Source: Bacteroidota bacterium
Lineage (GTDB): Bacteria; Bacteroidota; Bacteroidia; Bacteroidales; UBA1715
Direction of reading: 5' to 3'
Length of the DNA stretch: 5,116 nucleotides
Assembly (NCBI GenBank): GCA_029266015.1
Contig: JAJUFK010000184.1
Location: 1-5,116 of the forward strand
The position numbers and the translations under genes are program-made. The notes under the pieces were generated by a model. It was not told where the DNA came from. It saw only the letters and a program-made list of their open reading frames with translations, and searched no databases. Shown here piece by piece: positions 1-5,116 of this stretch (positions are counted from its first letter, which is position 1; every line of letters starts with the position of its first letter).

Positions 1-33
1 ATACCAATAGAATATAATAGTAATAATGAATAA
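1..33 (+). CDS. Possible last codons of an upstream gene (partial)
   Basis: Frame 1 is open from the window edge for ten codons (reading IPIEYNSNNE) and ends at a TAA at 31-33, 13 bp before the next gene. The other two forward frames close earlier, at 8-10 and 15-17. A hydrophilic Asn/Glu-rich end is plausible for a protein C-terminus, but ten open codons at a window edge can occur by chance. No promoter-like sequence is visible in the first 46 bases, which weakly favours read-through from an upstream gene. No function can be given. Confidence 0.2.
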   Translation: MPIEYNSNNE

Positions 34-46
34 ATAATGACGGATT

Positions 47-907
47 ATGAATGCAGTTGAACAAAAATTAGTTGAATTTTCAGAAAAAATTATTCCATGG
101 TTATTAAGTCATGGTATTAAAATTATTGCAATAATTGTAGTATCATATATTATAAATAAAATTATTTATAAAATTATTGACCGAGCCGTTCGTATAGCCG
201 TAGTTGGCGACAGATATTCATCTCGCGAAGCAGAATTGAAACGTGAAGAAACATTAATAAGCATATTTACAACAACTGTAAAAATTGCTCTTATTGTAAT
301 AGTATCTCTTATGGTACTTAAAGAAATAGGCTTAGATATTGCACCATTACTTGCCGGAGCAGGAATAGTTGGTTTGGCTTTAGGTTTTGGTGGTCAATAT
401 TTAATTCGCGATATTATCTCGGGGCTATTTATAATATTAGAAAATCAGTATCGTATAGGTGATGTAATTCGCATAGACAATACCGGAGGAATGGTTGAAA
501 ATATTTCGTTACGCATGACTACCCTGCGTGATAATTCCGGCATTGTTCATCATATACCTCATGGTGATATTAAACGTGTTTCTAATTTATCAAAAGACTT
601 TTCACGTATCAATTTAGACGTAGCGGTATCATATAATACTAATATAGAAAAAGCTATTTCGGTAATCAATGCTGTAGGATTTGAATTGTCAAAAGACCCC
701 GAATGGAAAGAACGCATTATTACTCCTCCTCAATTTATACGATTAGATAATTTTGCTGATTCTGCACTTATTCTCAAAATAAATTGTGATGTACAACCAC
801 TCAAACAATGGGAAGTAAGCGGCGAAATGCGAAAACGTTTAAAGTTTGCATTTGATAAAGAAGGTATTCAAATACCTTTTCCTCAAATTGTTGTGCATAA
901 TGCATAA
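47..907 (+). CDS. MscS-family small-conductance mechanosensitive ion channel
   Basis: The 286-residue protein is a complete inner-membrane channel of the MscS family, whose members open under membrane tension and release solutes during hypo-osmotic shock. Hydrophobic segments lie near residues 20-43 and 72-93. The pore-lining third helix covers about 98-131, with the Gly/Ala-rich run LLAGAGIVGLALGFGG (101-116) followed by RDIISG (121-126). ENQYRIGDVI (132-141) opens the cytoplasmic beta domain. PHGDIKRVSN (171-180) matches the family PNG...N motif with His in place of Asn. The C-terminal GIQIPFPQ (273-280) is the usual alpha/beta-domain ending. The length is normal for a minimal three-helix MscS. 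The ATG at 47 is forced by an in-frame TGA at 38-40. The gene is followed by a terminator-like hairpin and looks independent of the genes downstream. Family assignment is secure; the paralogue type is not, so no symbol is given. Confidence 0.95.
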   Translation: MNAVEQKLVEFSEKIIPWLLSHGIKIIAIIVVSYIINKIIYKIIDRAVRIAVVGDRYSSREAELKREETLISIFTTTVKIALIVIVSLMVLKEIGLDIAPLLAGAGIVGLALGFGGQYLIRDIISGLFIILENQYRIGDVIRIDNTGGMVENISLRMTTLRDNSGIVHHIPHGDIKRVSNLSKDFSRINLDVAVSYNTNIEKAISVINAVGFELSKDPEWKERIITPPQFIRLDNFADSALILKINCDVQPLKQWEVSGEMRKRLKFAFDKEGIQIPFPQIVVHNA

Positions 908-917
908 CAAAATATCT

Positions 918-948
918 AAATAATTCAAATTATTTGTTTTTGTTTTTT
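918..948 (+). terminator. Candidate intrinsic terminator after the channel gene
   Basis: Eleven bases after the channel stop codon, AAATAATT (918-925) and AATTATTT (928-935) are exact reverse complements around CA. With a four-base loop this is a 7-bp stem. It is followed directly by a T-rich tract (GTTTTTGTTTTTT, 936-948). Position and layout fit a Rho-independent terminator, but the stem has no G-C pair and would be weak, so the call is moderate. Confidence 0.45.
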
Positions 949-971
949 ACATATTACAAAATGATTTTTAC

Positions 972-1007
972 TTAAAAAAAATACTATACAAGTACTATTT
1001 TTTTTAA
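972..1007. repeat. Perfect 12-bp inverted repeat (A8/T8 arms)
   Basis: TTAAAAAAAATA (972-983) and TATTTTTTTTAA (996-1007) are exact reverse complements separated by a 12-base loop. The T-rich arm would act as the U-tract for + strand transcripts and the A-rich arm for - strand transcripts, so the element looks like a bidirectional terminator. It ends about 48 bp before the putative -7 box of slyD, so a regulatory or DNA-bending role is also possible. The loop end contains the palindrome AGTACT (991-996), and TACT/AGTA (982-985 with 991-994) could pair as an alternative. The repeat is seen directly; its role is inferred. Confidence 0.5.
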
Positions 1008-1054
1008 TTAAGAAAATAATATAAAAACTCTAAACAGTACTTCATAAAAAATAA

Positions 1055-1062
1055 TACATTTG
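1055..1062 (+). promoter_or_regulatory. Putative Bacteroidota -7 promoter box for slyD
   Basis: TACATTTG matches the Bacteroidota primary-sigma -7 consensus TAnnTTTG exactly. It would give a leader of roughly 60 bases before the slyD start at 1130. No TTTG or TTG is visible at the expected -33 position around 1028-1035, so only half of the promoter is supported. Chance matches to this AT-rich motif are expected in such sequence. Confidence 0.4.
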
Positions 1063-1129
1063 CACGTATTCATGTAATGTTTATAAAACTTATATGTCTA
1101 TTTATTATAAATAAAAACATTGTAGTATA

Positions 1130-1741
1130 ATGAAAATAGAAAAAAATAATGTTGTATCTCTCACGTATACTTTGCGTAAAGACAACAATTCAGGAGAAAT
1201 TTTAGAAGAATGTACAACTGCTCGTCCACTTGAATTTGTTTTTGAAAGTGGTATAATGCTTCCTCATTTTGAAAAAAACATTGCAGGTTTAGAATCAGGT
1301 AATAAATTTGAATTTACTCTTAGTCCTGATGAAGCATATGGAACTGTAAACGAATCTGCTATAGTAGATGTAAGTAAAGATATTTTCATAATTGATGGCG
1401 TGTTACGTGAAGATTTATTGCAAATTGGAAAAATAATTCCAATGAGAGATAATTCAGGTAATCCACTCAATGGTAAAATTGTAGAAGTAAATAATACCGA
1501 AAATAAAGTTATAATAGACTTTAATCATCCTTTAGCAGGTACTACTCTCTACTTTACAGGAACAATAGAATCTATTCGCGAAGCTACAGCAGATGAACTT
1601 GCTTACGGATTACATGGTCAAGGCGGTTGTGGTTGCGGTAGTGGCGGATGTGGTAGCGGCAGTTGCTCCGATGATGATGATTGTTGCGGATCAGGAAACT
1701 CAGGAGGTTGTGGTAGTGGTAGTTGTGGATGCGGGCACTAA
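1130..1741 (+). CDS. slyD: SlyD-type FKBP peptidyl-prolyl cis-trans isomerase with Cys/Gly-rich tail
   Basis: The 203-residue protein matches SlyD, a cytoplasmic FKBP prolyl isomerase and chaperone; in E. coli it also binds nickel and helps hydrogenase maturation. The split FKBP fold covers about 1-70 and 125-150, with an insert-in-flap chaperone domain at about 71-125. Landmarks are NVVSLTYTLR (7-16), the DEAYG turn (67-71), FNHPLAG (131-137) and IREATADELAYG (149-160), all close to the E. coli sequence. The tail (161-203) has nine cysteines but only two histidines (162, 203) and a run of four Asp (181-184). SGGCGSGSC occurs twice, at 171-179 and 191-199. E. coli SlyD instead has a His-rich tail, so metal binding here would have to rely on thiolates; this is inference. 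An in-frame TAA at 1112-1114 supports the ATG at 1130. There is no signal peptide. The fold is certain; enzymatic and metal roles are by family. Confidence 0.93.
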   Translation: MKIEKNNVVSLTYTLRKDNNSGEILEECTTARPLEFVFESGIMLPHFEKNIAGLESGNKFEFTLSPDEAYGTVNESAIVDVSKDIFIIDGVLREDLLQIGKIIPMRDNSGNPLNGKIVEVNNTENKVIIDFNHPLAGTTLYFTGTIESIREATADELAYGLHGQGGCGCGSGGCGSGSCSDDDDCCGSGNSGGCGSGSCGCGH

Positions 1742-1810
1742 ACCTATACTTTTACAATATTTTATTTTTGTTTATCTTCATAGAATTAAAAATACCAATC
1801 GCTATAATTG

Positions 1811-1826
1811 ATGATGTATCATTTTT
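1811..1826 (+). terminator. Weak terminator-like hairpin between slyD and hemA
   Basis: ATGAT (1811-1815) and ATCAT (1818-1822) are reverse complements and run into five Ts (1822-1826). The perfect form leaves only a two-base loop, so the real stem would be about four pairs. This is the best terminator candidate I see after slyD, but it is poor and may be chance. Confidence 0.2.
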
Positions 1827-1884
1827 GAATACTTTAATTGTTGTTCAATTTATGTAAATCTAAATTTCATGTACGGTATTTTTT

Positions 1885-1892
1885 TATATTTG
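1885..1892 (+). promoter_or_regulatory. Putative Bacteroidota -7 promoter box for the hem operon
   Basis: TATATTTG is an exact match to TAnnTTTG. It lies 31 bp before the hemA start codon, which would give a short leader of about 25 bases. No good -33 TTTG is seen about 20 bp upstream. The position just before the first gene of a four-gene cluster, after a 180-bp gap, makes it a sensible operon promoter. The short leader leaves little room for a riboswitch or attenuator. Confidence 0.45.
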
Positions 1893-1923
1893 TATAATTA
1901 TCAACTGATATAGTTTTCTTTGC

Positions 1924-3180
1924 ATGATTGGAATTCTTGGTATAAGTCATAAAACTGCCCCATTGGAAATTCGTGAAAAATTTGCACTTTCAAATTCCGA
2001 AATACCAACATTTGCCGAGGAACTCCAAAAACAAGCTAATTTTTCTGATATTGTTGTAATTTCTACTTGTAACCGAACAGAAATATATTTTTCACAACAA
2101 AAACACGATGGGTTTACCGCTTCAATACTTCTATTTAATTGTTTAATAGCTTTTAAAAAAATTGATTTTGCTGCAGAACGCTTTTTCTATACCTATATAA
2201 ACGACGATGCAGCATATCACTTATTTAAAGTATGCTCAGGCATTGATTCAATGATATTAGGCGAAGACCAAATTATTGGTCAAGTAAAAGAAGCATATAT
2301 TTATTGTACCGAATTAGCATTAACAGATGCTGTTTTAATGCGTCTTTTTCAAAAATCTTTTGAAGCAGGTAAAAAGGTACGTACTCACACTCAATTAAAT
2401 ACAGGTGTTACATCGGTTAGTTTTGCAGCCATTGAATTATGCAATAAGTATGTAACTGATTATTCTGATAAAACTTTGCTGCTTATAGGTACTGGCGAAA
2501 CCGGCACATTAGCATTACAAGGATTCGTAGAAAAAGGCATTCAAAATATTCTAATATCTAACAGAACCCCAGAACATGCAGAAAATTTGATTCAAACATA
2601 CTCAGCAGAATTTATTCCTATCCATAATTTGTTAGAATCTTTATATAAAGCTGATATTATTATAACAGCTACCAATGCAGGACATACTTTTATTACCAAA
2701 CAAAGTATCATAGATAACTTAGAAAAAAGACAAAATATGTCTCAAGTATATATAGATTTATCTGTTCCTCGCAATATAGAAGAAAGTATTAGAGATATTA
2801 GTCTAACAACACTTATATGTGTTGATGATATTCAACACATGATTGAAGCAAACAAAGACAAACGCGCCGAACAAATTGAACATGCACAACCAATAATAGA
2901 TGAACTTGTTCAAGAATTTATGGAATGGCTTTCGTTTCGTGCTTTACAACCTGCTATACGTGCTATAAATTTTCATTTACAAAAAATATATCGTGATGAA
3001 TTTCATGGTTTTATTGTTGATAATTCAAAAGATGTAAAAGAAAATATAAAGGATTTTGCAGGATATTTAACCCAACAATACAGCCGTGAATTAATAAAAA
3101 ATCTCAAAGAAATTACCGATAATGGTCGTAAAGAATTGTATTTACAAGTAATTAATAACTTATTTAGACTTGAACGCTAA
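1924..3180 (+). CDS. hemA: Glutamyl-tRNA reductase
   Basis: HemA catalyses the first committed step of C5-pathway tetrapyrrole synthesis, the NADPH-dependent reduction of glutamyl-tRNA(Glu) to glutamate-1-semialdehyde. The 418-residue length is normal. The N-terminal catalytic domain shows GISHKTAPLEIREKF (6-20) and STCNRTE (47-53) with the nucleophile Cys49. His99 heads the conserved HLFKVCSGIDSMILGEDQI stretch (99-117), and IIGQVKEAY follows at 117-125. The NADPH-binding domain starts near 183 with LLLIGTGETG (185-194, GxGxxG), then SNRT (212-215) and IDLSVPRNIE (277-286). The helical dimerisation domain covers about 305-415. An in-frame TGA at 1906-1908 supports the ATG at 1924. All expected catalytic residues are present. 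It is the first gene of the hem cluster and ends 12 bp before hemC. HemA is usually the flux-controlling step, but no feedback element can be recognised here. Confidence 0.97.
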   Translation: MIGILGISHKTAPLEIREKFALSNSEIPTFAEELQKQANFSDIVVISTCNRTEIYFSQQKHDGFTASILLFNCLIAFKKIDFAAERFFYTYINDDAAYHLFKVCSGIDSMILGEDQIIGQVKEAYIYCTELALTDAVLMRLFQKSFEAGKKVRTHTQLNTGVTSVSFAAIELCNKYVTDYSDKTLLLIGTGETGTLALQGFVEKGIQNILISNRTPEHAENLIQTYSAEFIPIHNLLESLYKADIIITATNAGHTFITKQSIIDNLEKRQNMSQVYIDLSVPRNIEESIRDISLTTLICVDDIQHMIEANKDKRAEQIEHAQPIIDELVQEFMEWLSFRALQPAIRAINFHLQKIYRDEFHGFIVDNSKDVKENIKDFAGYLTQQYSRELIKNLKEITDNGRKELYLQVINNLFRLER

Positions 3181-3192
3181 AATAAAAACATA

Positions 3193-4113
3193 GTGAAAAT
3201 TACAATAGGAACACGAGGAAGTAAACTTGCACTTTGGCAATCAAATTTAGTAAAGCAATTACTTGAACAAGCTTTTCCGCATATTACCATTCAATTGCAA
3301 ATAATTCAAACTACCGGTGATAAAATACTTGATGTAGCGTTATCAAAGATTGGAGATAAAAATCTTTTTACCAAAGAAATTGAAACTGCTATGCTCCGGC
3401 ATGAAGTTGACATTGCAGTTCATAGTTTAAAAGATTTACCAACCCAACTACCTGAAGGATTATGTGTAGCTGCAGTATTACCTCGAGCTGAATGTAGAGA
3501 CGCATTACTGAGTAAAACAGGTAAAACTATTCATGAATTAACTCCACATGATATTATTGGCACATCATCACTCCGTCGCAAAGCACAATTACTTGCATTT
3601 AATCCACAATTAACTATTCACGATATACGAGGTAATGTTGATACCAGAATACATAAAATGCAAAGTGGACAATACGACGCTCTTATTATGGCTGCTGCAG
3701 GCCTGCAACGATTACATTATTCTCATGCAATTACCCACATCATAGAACCTACTATAATGCTTCCTGCAGTAAGTCAAGGTATAATAGGTATAGAATGCCG
3801 TAGTAACGATACTCATATTCGTGAAATACTTCAAACTATACATGACTCTAAAACATGGTATATGGCTGCAGCTGAACGTACATTTTTAGAACAAATGAAT
3901 GGTGGATGCCAATTACCATTGGGTTGTTATACCAGTATTTCTCAAAATACTATTACATTACAAGCTGCAATTTTATCAGTTGACGGCACCAAAAAACTTA
4001 CCTTTTCTCATTCGGGAGATTTACAGCAAGCCCAAACAGTTGCAAAACAATTAGCCCAAACATTTTATAATGCGGGAGCTCATGAAATTTTGAATAACAT
4101 ACAACATGACTAA
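3193..4113 (+). CDS. hemC: Porphobilinogen deaminase (hydroxymethylbilane synthase)
   Basis: HemC joins four porphobilinogen units head to tail into hydroxymethylbilane, using a covalently bound dipyrromethane cofactor in the cytoplasm. The 306-residue protein has GTRGSKLALWQ (6-16), IGDKNLFTKEIE (53-64) and VHSLKDLPTQLPEG (76-89) with the catalytic Asp81. It also has GTSSLRRKAQL (123-133) with the substrate-binding arginines, DIRGNVDTR (144-152), LPAVSQGIIGIECR (190-203) and MNGGCQLPLG (235-244), whose Cys239 carries the cofactor. The start is a GTG: the hemA stop codon lies in the same frame 12 bp upstream, no ATG lies between, and the family N-terminus begins right after this codon. The A-rich spacer (AATAAAAACATA) replaces a Shine-Dalgarno sequence. 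The gene overlaps hemD by 8 bp. The family assignment is secure and no residue is missing. Confidence 0.97.
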   Translation: MKITIGTRGSKLALWQSNLVKQLLEQAFPHITIQLQIIQTTGDKILDVALSKIGDKNLFTKEIETAMLRHEVDIAVHSLKDLPTQLPEGLCVAAVLPRAECRDALLSKTGKTIHELTPHDIIGTSSLRRKAQLLAFNPQLTIHDIRGNVDTRIHKMQSGQYDALIMAAAGLQRLHYSHAITHIIEPTIMLPAVSQGIIGIECRSNDTHIREILQTIHDSKTWYMAAAERTFLEQMNGGCQLPLGCYTSISQNTITLQAAILSVDGTKKLTFSHSGDLQQAQTVAKQLAQTFYNAGAHEILNNIQHD

Positions 4114-4867
4114 TCCTGTTTTACATAATACTCGAATTTTACTTACCGGTGCTGCAGATACTTCACAAGAATTGGCTGAAATACTTTCACTATATGGAGC
4201 TACTATACAGGCATTACCAATGATAGAAATAAAAAAAGCTGAAATTACCGATACTATTTTAAAGCTATTCGAGTCTTTATCTCAATTTCAATGGATTTTA
4301 TTTACCAGCAAATATGGCGTTTCTACATTTTTTGACAGTATTGAACCTAAATACATCCCACAACACATTCAGTGGGCATGTGTAGGGAAAAAAACTGCAC
4401 AAAAATTAACAGATTATGGATATATATCACATTTTATATGCAGTAAAAATAACGGAAAAGACTTTGCTCAAGAATTTTCTGATTATATTAATGGACAATT
4501 TGTTTCTGTGTTTTTTCCAACAGGAAATCTTACAGAAAATATGATTACCTTATCAGTTTCTCCAAATATTTCTATTACAAAATGTATTATCTATAATACT
4601 GTTATACCTTCTACTATTGATACAAAAATTTTCACTCAAATAGAACATAAACAATTTGATTATATTATTTTTACAAGTCCTTCGGGAGTTACAAATTGTA
4701 TGAAAGCAAGCAATAATTTACCTATATGGAATTATTGCACCATTATTAGTATAGGTCCATCTACAAGCAAACGATTACAAGAATATGGTTGTACCTCTTT
4801 TATACAAGCACAAGAATATACTTCTCAAGGAATAGTTTCGGTTTTACAACAACTTAATAGTAACTAG
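4106..4867 (+). CDS. hemD: Uroporphyrinogen-III synthase
   Basis: HemD inverts the D ring of hydroxymethylbilane and closes it to uroporphyrinogen III, the last precursor shared by heme, siroheme and cobalamin. The family is poorly conserved, so the call rests on both motifs and position. The 253-residue protein shows the two-lobed pattern. Lobe 1 begins with ILLTGAADTSQELAEIL (11-27) and returns near the C-terminus with FDYIIFTSPSGV (184-195) and ISIGPSTSKRLQEYG (214-228). The other conserved stretches are WILFTSKYGV (63-72), CVGKKTAQKLTDYG (92-105) and IIYNT (161-165). The length is typical of a stand-alone enzyme, with no fused methyltransferase. Its ATG lies inside the end of hemC (8-bp overlap), indicating translational coupling, and hemB starts 1 bp after its TAG stop. 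Confidence 0.92.
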   Translation: MTNPVLHNTRILLTGAADTSQELAEILSLYGATIQALPMIEIKKAEITDTILKLFESLSQFQWILFTSKYGVSTFFDSIEPKYIPQHIQWACVGKKTAQKLTDYGYISHFICSKNNGKDFAQEFSDYINGQFVSVFFPTGNLTENMITLSVSPNISITKCIIYNTVIPSTIDTKIFTQIEHKQFDYIIFTSPSGVTNCMKASNNLPIWNYCTIISIGPSTSKRLQEYGCTSFIQAQEYTSQGIVSVLQQLNSN

Positions 4868-4868
4868 T

Positions 4869-5116
4869 ATGTTTCCTATAACTCGACTTCGCCGTTTACG
4901 CTACAATGCAACACTACGCAATATGGTACAAGAAACACAATTGCACCATTCAGATTTTATAATGCCTGTATTTATTCATTATGGAAAGAATGTTAAACAA
5001 GAAATAGCTTCAATGCCGGGAATATATCATTTTTCAATAGATTTAGCCGTTGAAGAATGTAAACGTTTATACAACATTGGAGTTCAATCTATAATTGTAT
5101 TTGGAATACCCGAACA
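4869..5116 (+). CDS. hemB: Delta-aminolevulinic acid dehydratase (porphobilinogen synthase), 5' part
   Basis: HemB condenses two 5-aminolevulinate molecules into porphobilinogen, the substrate of HemC. The ATG at 4869 follows the hemD stop by one base, and the frame stays open to the window edge, giving 82 full codons of a protein that is usually about 325 residues. The visible part matches the family N-terminus: RLRRLRYNATLRNMVQET (6-23), DFIMPVFIHYGK (29-40), the EIASMPGIYHFS segment (45-56) and GVQSIIVFGIPE (71-82). The active-site lysines and the metal-binding region lie beyond the window, so zinc or magnesium dependence cannot be judged. It shares the operon with hemA, hemC and hemD. Confidence 0.95.
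   Translation, partial: MFPITRLRRLRYNATLRNMVQETQLHHSDFIMPVFIHYGKNVKQEIASMPGIYHFSIDLAVEECKRLYNIGVQSIIVFGIPE

Noticed and set aside
1264..1470. Open frame of 68 codons on the - strand inside slyD
   Set aside because: It lies wholly antisense to a well-conserved gene, has no recognisable motif, and its composition is what the reverse of the coding strand would give.
1763..1770. Another TAnnTTTG match (TATTTTTG) just after slyD
   Set aside because: It falls in a T-run right after the stop codon, more than 150 bp from hemA, and such matches are expected by chance in A/T-rich gaps.
1593..1811. Open frame of 72 codons overlapping the slyD tail, rich in Val/Ala
   Set aside because: The Val/Ala runs are the shifted-frame reading of the Gly/Cys codons of the SlyD tail. 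No start signal or family match supports it.
1836..1850. Small inverted repeat AATTG/CAATT between slyD and hemA
   Set aside because: Only five pairs, mostly A-T, with no T-tract after it; common by chance at this base composition.
1893..1923. Riboswitch or attenuator in the hemA leader
   Set aside because: The likely leader is only about 25 bases, too short for a known riboswitch, and no conserved RNA motif is visible.
1..5116. A previously undescribed system, defence locus, CRISPR array or mobile element
   Set aside because: All coding space is taken by well-known housekeeping families in a normal order, with no transposase, phage gene, direct-repeat array, tRNA or odd composition apart from the Gly/Cys codons of the SlyD tail.

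Overview
The window is AT-rich chromosomal DNA, and every gene I can support lies on the + strand. It most likely comes from a low-GC member of the Bacteroidota. The evidence is: matches to the Bacteroidota -7 promoter element TAnnTTTG upstream of two genes, A/T-rich leaders without clear Shine-Dalgarno sequences, and protein motif variants that fit that phylum. The phylum call is an inference; nothing supports a genus. The visible stop codons are TAA (four) and TAG (one), and tryptophan is always TGG, which fits the standard bacterial code. I see no mobile element, CRISPR array, tRNA or rRNA.

Left part (1-907): a few bases that may be the end of an upstream gene, then a complete MscS-family mechanosensitive channel gene. 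Gap 908-1129: an A/T hairpin with a T-tract just after the channel gene, a perfect 12-bp inverted repeat, and a probable promoter. Middle (1130-1741): a SlyD-type FKBP peptidyl-prolyl isomerase whose C-terminal tail is rich in Gly and Cys rather than His. Gap 1742-1923: a weak hairpin and a probable promoter just before hemA.

Right part (1924-5116): a tightly packed tetrapyrrole operon, hemA-hemC-hemD-hemB, with hemB cut by the window edge. HemA reduces glutamyl-tRNA to glutamate-1-semialdehyde. An aminomutase (HemL, not in view) would turn this into 5-aminolevulinate. HemB joins two of those into porphobilinogen, HemC polymerises four porphobilinogens into hydroxymethylbilane, and HemD closes the ring to uroporphyrinogen III, the branch point to heme, siroheme and cobalamin. 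Spacing is 12 bp, then an 8-bp overlap, then 1 bp, so co-transcription and translational coupling are likely.

Overall this is a conserved housekeeping region. I find no convincing new system. The points most worth a second look are the Cys-rich SlyD tail and the long inverted repeat between the channel gene and slyD.
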